A stretch of DNA of 64,000 nt from Gymnogyps californianus (Eukaryota > Chordata > Aves > Accipitriformes > Cathartidae). Position 1 is the first letter of the stretch. The number at the start of each line of letters is the position of its first letter. The notes under the pieces are model-generated. The model had not been told where the DNA came from. It was given only the letters and a program-made list of their open reading frames with translations, and searched no databases. This document shows positions 1 through 13,000 of this stretch, in pieces. The translations under genes and the position numbers were made by a program. Location of the stretch: positions 45,128,226 to 45,192,225 of the forward strand of contig NC_059471.1 in the NCBI RefSeq assembly GCF_018139145.2, written 5' to 3'.

Positions 1-3000
1 CAAAGTTACCCTGAATCTGGAAAACCTGGGGCTGATGGCAAGGCGTCACCATCTCACAGCCCCAGCATTAGGGACCTCCACTCCTCTTTTTTACACGCTG
101 GAGCCAGGAGGGGAACCTGCCTCTGCAACCGAGACATGAATAAACGCCAGCTGCAGTGGGTGGAGGTTTGAAAGCGCACTGTGGAGTGAGGGGCTCTTGT
201 GGAGAGTGCCCTGCCGGCAGCCTTGGTGCTGCTGTGCCGAAGGTCCTGCAGACTGAACGCCTCTTTTCAGCAAAAAGGAGGTAGCAAAGAGAAACAGCAT
301 CTTAGAAATTTCCTTTGATGTCTTTCAGAATTTTACGTGCCCCCACTTTGCCCAGGAACAGGCTTATTGGGAAAAGGGTGGGTAGAGGGGAGATGTTAAG
401 CAGGTTGCTCTCCCAGCAGAGTAACTGGGGAGACTTTGATGGTCAGGATGCCCTGAGGAGGAAATCCCTCATCATCACTGTGCCTGCCTTTCCATCATAC
501 TGAAAACTCACTCCCCCATCTAATAGCAGCATGCAAAGTTGCCTAATGCCATTATGATATAATTGATGATATAATTTCCCTTAATATTTCTCTGAAATTT
601 TCCTTTTTTTTCCCCAGACTGCCTTGAAGTAAATCTCCTAGCCTGACTATCCACTGTTCGATGCAGACAGTGAACCAGGTAGCTGTTTGGCATTGTTCCA
701 AGTGTTCGAGCGTTTCACAGACAACAGGCTAAATCCAGCAAAATTTGTGAGCCTACAGGCTAGCTGCTACTGTGCTTAACTTCTAGACACCTGACTTTAC
801 ATCCACAGACAACATGACAATACCGAGTTTCGCCGCACATGGCTTGTAGGCTCCCAGTACTGAATTCATACTGTGCAGTGTGCAATACCCGTTCTGTATA
901 TGTCACGGGGAGAATCAGGTGCCTGGGATTCGCCACAACCAGAGTACTGGGCAGGGAGCCTCTTAAACTAACCAAGAAGAATGACTGAAACCAGTTATGT
1001 AGTAGAATTTCCCCTGTCTCGGCACCTAAGGAGCCTAAGTGTGGGCTGCAACTCGGTAGCTTTATGGGGCTGGGAGTCACAGCCTGGTACTCTCTCGAGC
1101 TGAGCACCTTAGCCATCTTTTCCAGGGGCTGAATCAGCTCACTTTTTCTTTTTAAATGATGTGTCAGAACCCTGACAATAATATATATATGACATGTAAT
1201 ACTGTATGTAATAAGCACATTTTAATGTATAATGCTTTAATATATATGTTATGAATAATAATACACAGCAGGCACCTAGGTGATGTATCTCCTACCTCTC
1301 TCATCTCCCAGCACCACTCCTTGTATTAGCTGTGCTTGCCTGAGGGACTGGGATATTTCTGACTAAATGTGGACTGTAGGCACTTACATCAGAACCAACC
1401 ACCCCTGCACCCTCTCTAATGGAGAAAGATACTCACCTTTAGGGTCTGACTCATCTCATCCTAAAATAGGTTTCTAAATTTTACTGGCATCGCCAGACAT
1501 CTTTGTCGTGCCAAACGCTTCAGTGGCCATCAGGAGCACACTTGGCTTCAGCGTGGACTCCAGCTCTTTTGACACTGATTTGGTCACTCCTCATGTCTTT
1601 GCTGTCCCAAGTGCTTTGGGTGTTTGTGGGTAACACCAGGTCACCAAGGCTAATTCTGCTCTGAAATCTTTTAGGTGTAACAACAGATCTTTATAAATCT
1701 GGCCACTGTTTCCTTAGTTAAATTTCCTCACAAGACTCTTTGTCCCTGATGTCTCAGACACACAGGAAAACTAATTGCACAGCAAGCCATCATAAGGGAA
1801 GCCAGTCACCTGGCTTCCTAAGTGACACTCTCTGATCTGTTGAAATTACTTCTCCGAGATCGCCAAGGGCTCTAGGACTCCAGTTAACATCCTTAGTATC
1901 TATTTTCAATGTATGAGACCAGGTCCTGAGATGATGTCAATATGAACATCTACATGGAGTTAGTGGTCCTGGGCATGTTTATCAAGCTGAGGATGTGGCC
2001 CATGAACTCTGTGTATCTTCCCAGTATCTTTCACATCACTTTTCACCTTTTCTCCTTCTCCTCATCTGTCTCTCATTCCAAGAAAGCCTGATCATTCCAA
2101 CATCTTTATAGTGTAATACATTAAAAAGAAACTTTGTTGGCTACCTTTAAAGCACTTTATATCACTTTAAATCACTTACACTACCACAGCAGTACTGCAA
2201 AGAATGCCATCTAATTTACATAAAGTCACCCAGAGGTTAATTAGTATATGGAGGTAAATTTCCAAAAGAGTGCACCAGGAAAAAAGCAGCAAAAAGCAAT
2301 TCTTTCCTTAATTGGTTTTGTACACACACCTCTCATTCTATGTTTTACAAATGTACTTGGTAATTTCTGTCTTAATTTTCTGGGAAGATTGCATGTCAGG
2401 TAGAAAGAAGTCTGTCATTGTGTCTGTCTGAGTGGTTACTTGCTGACCTTTTGTTGTGGGATAGACTATTTTGAAACATTGCCATCACATGCCATCACAA
2501 TTGCATGGTAGGCACTGTAATGCTACACTCGCGTGCATCCTCTACAGTGGAACAAAAAAATAACCCCCAGTTATCTTTCTATCTGTCTGAATAACTGCTG
2601 GGAAATGCTGATAAAAACATCACATCAGAATGACATGTCATAGTACACGTCCCCAGCTCTGTCCACATCGTGGAATGGAGGGAAGGTGCTCACGTAGTGA
2701 GCCCCTGTGCCGGAGGAAGAGCAGGGCATTTAATGTTAGTAGGGAGGGGCAAAAGTGATTATTTTTCTGTTTGAAAAGAAACACTCTGAGGCACCATCAG
2801 AAACTGTCCCCAGGTGACCAAGGAAGAAGGCAATCTCGGAGCCTTGCTGGATTCACCTCTGACTGGACACCCAGAACTGTGTATTGGCTCCGTATCCATC
2901 TCTGGATCCCAAGACTTCAGTGGAGGTGGTTATGCTTTTCTACAAGAGCTTTAATGGACACAGTCCAGGTTAACTAGAAGACCCTACTTCTCTCAGCAAT

Positions 3001-5079
3001 AATAGCATACACTTCCACTATCAAGACCCAGAAAACACGATGGGTTACACTACAGTGTTTTTAATGAGAGTTTTTAGCTTTAGCATTTACTGCAACTAGA
3101 CTTCTGGCTGAGCCTGAATCTTGATAACCTAGAAATGCTTAACAATGTGGAGTCTGGCTTTTTAAATATGAGTTAAAAGCTATGTTTTCTTAGAGGCTTT
3201 GGAGCTATTCTAACCCCAAAATGTGTCTCTCTCTGAAGCAAGTAGGAGAAATCCCTTCAGCAGGGTTGAATAGCACTAGCAGATTATAAAGACTTCAGCT
3301 TTATTTCAGTCTTCTCCACCAAGCTGGTTAGACACTTGAAAAGGCAATCCCGATGCTGGAGCCAAGGAACCGCTCAAGTTCATGCTAGAAACAGAACACC
3401 TCCTGCCCCTGGATGCAGTGTCAAAACCACAGGCACACCGTGCTGTATGCTCCCCGCTGTGTTCCTGATCGCTCCTTCCCTCTCTCTGCAGTGTGAAGGT
3501 GGTGGCTCCACCACTGCCCCTTTGAAGGATAAAGTGGGTTTGCAGTTCTGTAAATGTTATTTCTGGTGAACGTTTCTACAAAGGCCGCCTAGAAAGCAGA
3601 CCTGATGCAAACATTTTCATCATGAGGGAGACATACAGTGGTACAGCCTCTCACAGGAAAGTAGATATTACATTTGGCAGTGCTAATAAGGTAATCAGAG
3701 CCCTTCCATTTCCCTTGGTCATGAATAAATCTGTCCTTGACAAGTAACATCCCTGTGTTCATTCAAAAGTTGTAATATAATAAGAATACCAATAATCAAC
3801 ATTGAACTTATTTATTTTATTTTACGCATCCATTATTCCTTATTATTCTTGGTGCCTAAGAAAGTGTTCTTTCTGTTCCTTTAAACAGCTCTTGTCCATT
3901 GTTGGTGTTTACAATCTTCTTATTGTTGCTGAGGGTTCTCCTATTCCCTCCCTGTCATCATTTAGCAAAGCTAAATGCATTTCGTTATTTTAATCTTTCT
4001 TGAAAAGTCAATCCCTTAATTAGAATCTATGGTTGTGGAGTTCCACCGAGTGTCTGCAGGCTAAACACCACTAAGGCTATTTTCTTACTAATTGCGCTCA
4101 GAGACAGGACATTTGTTAGTGTTGTTGATGGCATTAGTTTTTTTTTTAAAAAAAAGACTTTATCTAGGTGAGAGGCAAAAGGCAGAATTCATTAAATCAG
4201 ATTTTCAAAGGATCAAAGCCTACAAGGCGTAGAAAGTGATGATTTTCTTGGTTGGGATTTTAAACCGAAATATGCAAAGACAAACCTAAAAGCCAGGGGT
4301 TTGGAGAATGAGCACGTCAAAATCTCTCTCTAAAACACAGATATTTTAGGATTATGCTTCTGAAAGAAGGCTTTCAAACATTGATCCGCTCTCTCTCCTA
4401 CCAATTGCTAATGAGCATCAGAAAATGTGGAAACACTCCTTGATTCCTAACCTGTCGAATACTTTTTGCTAAAGAGACATTTGGACATTCAGTGGGAAGA
4501 ACAGTAATGCAAAAAAAAAAAAGCCTACATTGTCCTGTCTCTCCTTTGTCTCCAGTTTTGCTCACTAATCAGTCTGCATGCAAGTCTTTAGGAAGGATTT
4601 AGCTCTTCTAGCATGCAATGGAAGAAGAAACAAAGCACCTTCACACAGACATCACAACAACTGCTTGAAATAAGTCTTGATGGGCTTCTCAGTGTGTCAT
4701 TTCTGTGTACCTCTTAGGGATGTAAATTCTTCACACATGCAATTGCCCTCCACAGAGCACACATACTAATCTAGATAATAAATGTAGTAACAACCTTCCT
4801 GAGGGATGTATCTTTTACCCTGCACATATATTTACTGTAGCTTGAATATTTCTTATGCTGGGATATGTCCCATTTGATTCAGTTCTATCTAAATTAATTA
4901 TTTCATTGCCCATGAGCTAAGAAAGAAGTTTCATTGATTGGACATACCAGGTAATGGTATTCCATCAAGGTAAGCTCAGAGTGTGTTTCTATCTATCTAT
5001 CTCCTCTGTCCACCATTTCATAATACAAAGATTATTAAGATCAAGTGTGTAGTGTGGCTTCCTCTACAGTGCTCAGGTT

Positions 5080-5165
5080 AAATCCTGTTCTGTCACTCTG
5101 CTGTGTTATCCAGTCACTTCTCCTGGGTCCTGCATTGTAATTTGCTGCCTACTTCCAGTTTAAAA
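5080..5165 (+). repeat. possible MIR/CORE-SINE fragment
   Basis: The segment reads like the middle of a tRNA-derived CORE/MIR SINE: a TTAAATCCTG...CTGTCACT block, then a TGTGTTATCCAGTCACTTCTC block in the order and spacing expected from the family. It is short and strongly diverged. The match was judged by eye from memory of the family, so chance similarity is possible. Confidence 0.35.
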
Positions 5166-6176
5166 AGTAGCCTTTTTATGGCATTTCTCCTTCACTTGGG
5201 AAATAAGTCCTAGCAGCTGGGACTTCCTTGTCCTTGCCATGTCAACAACTGTATTTTTCACATCAGTCCTAGACCTGATGTGGTCTTACCCCAGGTGACA
5301 ATTGCTAATACAACGCCAGAAGACCACACTAACAATTTAGCTATGTGGCTAATCACACGCTAGTGTTTGGACCTGTACCCCGGTTGCTGGCATGGATGTG
5401 ACTCGAGAACAAGTACCTGTTGGGCCATACCGTTACTGTGCCTTTGGGGATGCCTGTGTCTTTCTACATGAGCTTCACATCAGACACAGCCTTTTGTGCC
5501 ACCTGTAGCATCCATACCCCCCCCGAGAGCAACCACTGTCCCACGTCCACATTATCCATCTCATTCCCCTCTTCCACCCCTCTGTTACAGCTGCTGAGGT
5601 AGAGGCTTTCTCTTCCCTGCTCTCCTTCTGTCCATGTGACCTTTCCTGTGCCACCTACACAGTGGCTTAACTTGAGCAGCAGCAGAGCTTACTCCCTCTA
5701 CAAATATCCCCAGCACAGTGATTTAAGCGTTCTTTTGGTATTTAGGAGCTGCAGCCTAAACCCCTGACAGTTCAAAAACTGTCCCATTTCCAAAGTGAGA
5801 TGGATAACACGGAAGACCCTGAAAGCTGAGTCCAGTAGGTTAAGGCCCCTCTGGGAATTTCAGAAGAGGTTGGGCATCTTGTCTGGTCAGTCTGGAGCAC
5901 GACAGGTCTTAGGTAAAAGACACGGGGCATTTCCTGACACTGGGCTGCATCTGAGCTGGCACAAAACTTTTCTTTGAGGGATTTGACAGCAGACCAGGAT
6001 GTTTCTGGAGAATAAACATCTAGTGGGTTAGGCAGTGCTGGAGAGTAGGCAGTCTGGATCCCTGGGATTTAGGCACGTGGATTTTGTCCAAGTCCCAGTA
6101 TAATTCTGAAAGGTGCATGTGTTGCTCCTAATTCCTGCTCCTCAAAAAAATCTGGCCCAAAATTGCATGTGCTAAT

Positions 6177-6212
6177 ACCTATATACCTATACACCTATAC
6201 CCATATACCTAC
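6177..6212 (+). repeat. short tandem repeat, about 8-bp unit ACCTATAY
   Basis: About four imperfect copies of an 8-bp unit of the form ACCTATAT/ACCTATAC follow each other. The array is too short to be a satellite. It is a likely polymorphic minisatellite. Confidence 0.75.
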
Positions 6213-9200
6213 CGACTTTGATTTTTAATGAAACCCGTATATTTATTTGCATGACTAAATGACGTGTCTGCATCAAAAGGCCCTTGGCATACAGCTCGCC
6301 ACTGTGCATTGTACACTGCAACTCTGTCCCAGGCCGAGGTGCCAAACACTCTGAAGTTCAGCCATCTTGGTACCGTAAATGGGGAGATTCATTCCTCCTG
6401 TGTAAATAGGAGACAAACTAGCTTTCAGGTAGCACAGAAAAATGAATGCTTTTCCCCTTAAAAAAGTAAAAAGCATCTGTAGAAGGAAGACCCATCCTTT
6501 AAAAGCATGAAAAATATTTAAATTCGGCAGAGAACAAAATATTTTGAAACGATGCAACACAAAACAGTCACTGACACCCCTACTGAAATGTGACACTGGT
6601 TCCAGGATGTTCAGGCACTCCTGCTGGGACAGATAATCTGCATTTAAATTACAAGATTCAGCCATATGTCTGGCTGGTAAATGAAAAGGTTGGAGTGATA
6701 GATACCACCTTGTGCTTCTGCTGTTGGAGTCTTTCATCCTGCACAGTCACTCTCACGCATCGTGGTCTGTTCCAGGATAAACTCTCTTCCTATTAAATAA
6801 TATCCAAATGTCTCCAGGGCCCGTTTCAGAACCGAGCAGTCTCTTTTTTTCTCAGAAACTATATATCAAATCTTTGGTGGGAGCAACCTTTTGACTAATA
6901 TTCTCTGGTTATTTAACTTGTAATAACTTATCAATTTAACCCATGCAACTTTTATTTGAGATTTAGGCTATGACATATGATTGGGGATTCATACTGTTCA
7001 ATTTAGAGAAAGGTAAATCTTCCTCATGTACAAAAATGGTACACCCTAGCTCCCCACTCCTGTGTGTGTGCATGTGCATTTTAAAATAAGAGAGCAATGT
7101 TTCCATATAATTCAAGTAATTTTTAATTTTTTTTTTCCTAGCTGGTTAGCCTTTGCCATCATTTTTCAGTGGGAAACAATATTTTTGTTGCTCCTCCAAG
7201 TCAAAACAGCATCTTCTTTCTAGCTGCTGGATGTATTATGTAATGGCTTGGATTTTACTTCTTTTAGACTGTGAGAAATGACTATTATAATATTTCTAAT
7301 AATTTAGTTGCATGTCCTGAAAAAAATAGAATTAATTGGTGAGAAAAATCTCATTTTTAGTATTATGAGGAAGGAAAAAAAAACAGTATAAGAACAAAGA
7401 TGTCTGAAATACAGAGCCTTTTCCCACATTTTTGGCATGTTACTGTTTCTGGACTTTTTTTTTTTGAGTTACCATTGCACATGGCTTGGGTTTAAGAAAC
7501 ACAGCGTAACACGGGCTTAGTGATTTGACGATGGCACCAGTGAGCGGTAAAGGGACAATCTGTGTTTAGAAGTCTGGTTGCTGTACTCTTTAAATCAGCA
7601 ATACTCCCAGAATTTATAGTCTTCATTGCAGCCCTTGGAGGCAGCCGGGGAGGATGCTCTGCACAGCATCAGCGCGTTGCTGTCCCTGTAAATGCTGCTT
7701 GTAATTTGATGGGGACATTTTTAAGCTACACATGTGAGGAGCTGAGCTGAAGGCTGGTGCTCTTCAGAGGGAGAATCTGCTCGCGAGGACTTCAAAGGAT
7801 GATGCCAACGCAGTGCTTTCCCGGGGAATTTTCTGGAAAAGAAGGTTTTGCAGGTGAGCGAGACAGAAGTCAAAAGAAGCCTTCCTGTGGTCTATTTTCT
7901 GTCCGTCCGAGCCGCTTGCTGTGGTTTGCCCTCCCCACTTTTGAGCCCCTGCTGTTGGACTGAGCTCCTGGCTGACCCCTGGCCAAATCGGTGTGGCGTG
8001 AGGAGCATCACCGTCACCAGGAGTGGCGAGGGGGGGACTCCCCGTGGCCCCAGGCTGCTGCCCAGCTTCTGCTGTCTCCAGCCACCGAGGCAGAGCTTTG
8101 AACTCAGCTCTCACCTGCAGATCTCTGTGCTTTTATCATCACTTTGAAAAAAAAAAGTGGAAGGACCATTAGTTTAGACCAAGTGTGAACTGATAAAAAG
8201 GGATGTCCTTGCGAATTGCTCCCAGAATTGTCACTGGCCTCTAGTAAGAACAAAGAAATACAAGAATTAGCATAATGACTCTGAAGGTACTTATTTTCAT
8301 ATATTTTTTATTGTTGTTTTATTTCAGGGCAGTTTTAATTAAAAGTAAGCACTGGCAGTAAACATATGGTATATGCTTCCTTTTGGTAGCTTTGAAAGAT
8401 CTTTTTTTCTTAAAAGATCCTGATAGTGAGGTTGATAAATCATCTAAATGAGCGTGCATGAAAACTCGTAACATCTAATTTGGTTCAGAATTTTTCCACA
8501 CATGGCATATAACCTAAGTAAGTGTTTTATAAGAGAGACCAGAGAGTTTTATGGAGCGTGGTTTGGTATACAGTATAAATACATACAATTTTGTATATAT
8601 CCCATACACAAAATACTATAGGTTTCTGTTTAAGGGAAGACAGCATGACAAACCTCTAGGAGCCACAAAGTCTACCTGGTACGTATTACGCATCTTAACA
8701 ACAATTGCCTAATGGATGTGCTGATGCCAAAAGAACCCTTTGGGTCTTTCTAGAAGAATACATACATAAGCTTCCATGAAATATGTCACCCCTTTCACTC
8801 ATTTATACTAAGGAAATACCAACAAAACACTGTGTTTAAATAGCTTTAAGGATCTGATATAAATCAACAATAGCCAGGAAATTTAAGAAAGCCAAAGCCT
8901 GACACTCCCTCTTCAGCACATTACACCCTGTTTTTGCAAAGCGAGTTAGAAGCCTTGGGTACCCCACCTCATTTTCAGTTCTTGATTTATGTCAGACCCT
9001 ATGGGAACAGTACCAGCAATAACAGAAGCTTCCACCTCAGACCTTGCACGGCAAGGGTTCAGATGAAATCACAAGAAGTCACATGTGCTTTCCATAAAAT
9101 ACCAGTAACTTTTTGGCCTGAGACACTATTACCCAGCAGCTGAGACCGAGTCCCCGCTCTAACTGGCAGCTCTCTGTGGCACCCCGAGCTGCCCGGCCAG

Positions 9201-9609
9201 CACTGGTACAGATGCAACGCCCTGCGGAAGGGAGGGACTCTGTATACATGCCAGAGGAGCGGCTCCCCAAAGCCTGCAGGACATTTTCCATGCTGGCTTC
9301 GGTTCAGTGGCTGGGGTGATCCCGGGGTGGCAGCACTGCCTGTATCACTTGCTGCCAAGCCCTTTGGCTCCCAGCAGCCCCCAGAGCTGGCCTACGGTCA
9401 GGGTGGTACTGCAGCACAGCCCCCTCTGCACAGTCACGCTGCTGGGAGAGGACCCTGCTGCCCAGTTTTCAAGCTTCAGTATATATTTCAGTATATAGCT
9501 ATTGGCATAATGTGATACCAATATGCACTTAGTCTCAATCTTTCCTCTGATGCAATCCAGAAAGTTAAATCTTTCTAAGACCTACTTTTTTTTTTTTTGT
9601 TTTAGATTA

Positions 9610-10001
9610 AGACAAGTTGACAAGTTTAGTCTGGAGAAAAGGAGGCTGAGGGGAGACCTTATCACTCTCTACAGCTACCTGAAAGGAGGTTGTAGCAAGG
9701 TGGGTGTGGGTCTCTTCTCCCAAGTAACAAGTGATAGGACAAGAGGAAACAGCCTCAAAGTTGCACCAGAGGAGGTTTAGATTGGATATTAGGAAAAATT
9801 TCTTCACCAAAAGGGTTTTCAAGCACTGGAACAGGCTGCCCAGGGAAGTGGTTGAGTCACCATCCCTGGAGGTATTTAAAAGACGTGTAGATGTGGCGCT
9901 TAGGGACATGGTTTAGTGGTGGACTTTGCAGTGTTAGGTTTACAGTTGAACTTGATGATCTTAAGGGTCTTTTCCAATCTAAATGATTCCATGATTTTAT
10001 G
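9610..10001 (+). mobile_element. CR1 LINE, 5'-truncated 3' end
   Basis: This is the terminal ~390 bp of a chicken-repeat-1 LINE. It encodes the C-terminal tail of the ORF2 reverse transcriptase (a [13 protein letters not shown] block followed by an YLKGG block and, in another frame, a RKNFF...[16 protein letters not shown] block), then the 3' UTR. It ends with two 8-bp terminal units at 9986-10001 (ATTCCATG, ATTTTATG), the octamer tail typical of bird CR1. A T-rich run ending near 9604 precedes the truncation point. 5' truncation is the usual outcome of CR1 insertion. The copy is old but easily recognised. Confidence 0.95.
9613..9916 (+). pseudogene. CR1 ORF2 (reverse transcriptase) C-terminal remnant, frameshifted
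   Basis: Two overlapping frames together carry the RT C-terminus. The first, ending at 9780, holds the [10 protein letters not shown] and GGCSKVG...LFS...SDRTRGN stretches. The second, starting before 9770 and ending at 9916, holds the [21 protein letters not shown] and [10 protein letters not shown] stretches. The change of frame falls around 9745-9780, so at least one indel separates them. No catalytic RT domain is included and no function remains. Confidence 0.85.
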
Positions 10002-13000
10002 AAAATATTTCATTCCAGTGCAGGGTTAGTTGATACAGGAGCATTAGATGAAGGCTTTTTTCCCCCTCTGTCCTACTGCAGTGACACCTGCTTGGCATCA
10101 AGCCCCAGCATCTGCTTTGGACCCACGGAAAAGGAAGGAGGCATCTTCCCCCAAGCCTTCCAGGCACTTCTAACCCCAGCAGCCTTGTCCTACAGCAGCA
10201 GCTTCTCCGGTCCTATCCTTGTTGTCCCAGAGTCCTACCCTTGTCGGCCCTGGGCCCTGGGGATTCCTCCCAGCCAGAGGCAGAGCTGTCACCGCCTCTG
10301 CAGCAGCGGGAATGTCCCAGGAAACAGAGAGGTGGGCCAGACCCTGAGGACTCAGCGTGAAAGAGGGCCTGAATGAAAGCCCCAGCTCCTTTTGCTGCTT
10401 CGTAATTCTAGTTATAACCTTGATTCATAGTGAAACAATTTGGCGAAGAGGAAGAAAAAGACTTCCCTGTAAGAAGATTTCTTTTTATTGTCAACTTTCA
10501 AACAGTCAGAGGAAGAAATTCCCTAGGCAATTAGAGCTTCTAACATTACAGGCACAAGGTTTGTTTTGAGAAAACAAACACATGTCAGCATTTTTTAAGT
10601 TATTTTTTCAACCTTTAGACACGTTGGCAAGGCATCGATTCAGTGGGTTTTTTTACATGAAGGCATATAAACAGGAAAGCACAGTACCAGCTGGGAGTGC
10701 AATATGCCACTGCTCTGTTAATGATAAAGAGCAACAATGTGAAGAAGCCATAAACCAGACAAAGCAAAAGGAGGAGAGAGGCATCCACAGATGTGGGTGC
10801 ATGGCAGCTACCCAATTATTGGAGATTTCCCTGGTACTAATATCTAAAGTCATTAGCGTAAAAGCAGCATTGGTTAGGGACATCTGCACAGCTGTGAGTA
10901 GCTGAGGAGTTTGGTTTTGTTTTGTTTTTTCCAAGTCCTGCTTTCCACAGTGGCAGTGGTGTAAAAATAAACTTAAACTAAAATCAGTTTACAGGGACCT
11001 CAATAAACGCAGTATAATAATGGTTCCACTCTTGCAGGTTGCACCCTCTGTCTATTAAATGTTAGCCCTGGATTTTTGTAATAAAACTTAACAAAGATAA
11101 CAGCATTTAAAAAGAAATGTGATCATTTTAAGCTTTTATCTTAAAATTCTGCCCTCATTTATGCTAAGTAGCCCCTCTGACTTAAATGTGTTTATTACAG
11201 TAAGGTGGGCTGCAATTGTAGCCATCAGTGGCAAACATGAGATAGTTCTTCTTAAAATTTCAGTGTTCCTATACATATATTTGAACAGTGTGAAAGATCC
11301 AACACATGTAATATTATTTTCAGCCAGCTTGGTGAACTTGCGTTGAACAGGTAAAACATGAAACCAAAAAATAGAGTTTGAAAAAGGAGAGGAGAATTTA
11401 ATAAATACGTGCTAGAGCCAAGAGCTATCAATTTCACATCCTTTTCCCCTGAAGTGCATCTGTGACGTGCAGAGTCAATAGCGGAGGTATTTCCCAAACT
11501 CGGCCCCTGACCTTGCAGCTGGACCCTGTCCCTGCACAGCCTCCTGCTATCCCCAGCCAAGCCTAGGTGGTTGTGCATACAGATATGATAACTTGACCAG
11601 CGACCTAGATAAGACACGTTTCCTAACCCAGAGGGCAGCAATTTTAAGGGCACATTACTGCCTCCCCTCCACAGGAGAAACTTGCCCCAAAAGGACGTGT
11701 CTGCACGGGACAGCCGCGGTTTCAGAGGATGGCAGGGGCTGTCATCCAGAGGCAGAGATTCTGCATGGCAGCTCTGTGAATGTGGCAAAGAACTGGAGGG
11801 AAAATATGAAGAGAAGATGAATCTGTTCAGCACTAAACATGTTTATTTTAACTTCTCTGAAGCTTCTGAAAAATCACTGAGCAAAACTCCAGGGTATAAA
11901 TCAAAGTGAGAGAGAGAAAGAAAAAGGGCAAGCGAAAGGAAGTCATTACTGGCAATGAAAGATTACTCAGGATCCATAGCTGTGTTTACCTTGCTCAGCT
12001 TTAAGTTCACTGTACCAAAACCCTCAAAAAACCCCCATGTTAAAAACAAAAACTAAACCAAAAAAGTGCAAAGTGTTCACAGGAAAATGACTTGTGTAAT
12101 GACAAGTGGAAGTTTGGGGTCTGCCACCTATGCTCACACAGCTACGCTTTCTTTACTATTAAATGCATATTTTATAGAATGCCAAGCTTTCTCTACTAAG
12201 AGTTTAAATTATAGAATAAAGGCTAAAATGATGAACATAAAATACCCATCTGATTTTTTTTTCTCTCTTCAGTTTCATGTCCTTCAGCTACGCCTTAGCA
12301 CAGCCGAATTTACAGTATAAGGCCGGAAAGTCAGTACTAGGCACGCAGTTACAATAAGTACTGTTCTCACTTGTTCACTATAAGCTCCCTATTTCCTTCT
12401 TAAAAGTTGTTTTCAAAAGGATCTGCTTGCGTAATTGTGCAGCAGCAAGCCCTGGTAGCCTCAATCCCCAAGAATGTTTTCAATGACCTCTTCCTGCCCA
12501 GTTTTTCCATGAGGGAGAGAGGACTGTTGGGAAAGGGGGAGCCGACAGTGTTACCAGAGGGTAAATGCATAGACAGATGCAGAACAGAGATTAGTGTTTT
12601 AGGACAAAAAAAAAAAAAAAAAAATTTTTTTTTCTCTTCCTGGTGTTACAATCGCTTTTAAAAAACGCCCCCTCATTTTAACATTTCATGTCCTTTTTGT
12701 AGGCCCTTCCAGCAACAAAGTAGACCCTAATTTTAGAGGTGAGAATATTAAAGCAGAGGAACGGGCGCGTTTCACCCACGCAATGGCTGCCGGCATGAAA
12801 CCCGGACTGTGGATCAGCCCTGGCTATGAAGAGGCTGGGTAGCTTCGCAGTGACAGTACGAGTCAACACGGCCATTTGCAAAGACAGATAAGTAAGTGCA
12901 AACAAAGGGTGGGAGGGCAGTAGCCAGAGCATCAAAAATGAAATGTCTGCTTCTTGAGGGAAGCCGAGCTCACTAATACAAATACATACCTGTACCACAT

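Larger units (their letters stand above)
1..9609. other. AT-rich unique DNA, no gene recognised
   Basis: No open frame here has recognisable protein similarity, a credible splice structure or codon-like composition; those present are 60-150 codons long and match chance expectation. The block around 760-1200 has a composition typical of an eroded interspersed repeat, but I cannot name a family. A slightly GC-richer patch at about 7750-8150 contains a donor-like site (CAG followed by GTGAGC near 7853) but no protein I recognise. Intergenic or intronic sequence is the best description. Confidence 0.6.

Noticed and set aside
760..1218. 152-codon minus-strand open frame
   Set aside because: Sequence looks like an eroded interspersed repeat rather than a gene; no recognisable peptide.
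4988..5003. (TCTA)n microsatellite
   Set aside because: Fewer than four full units; not worth annotating as a repeat.
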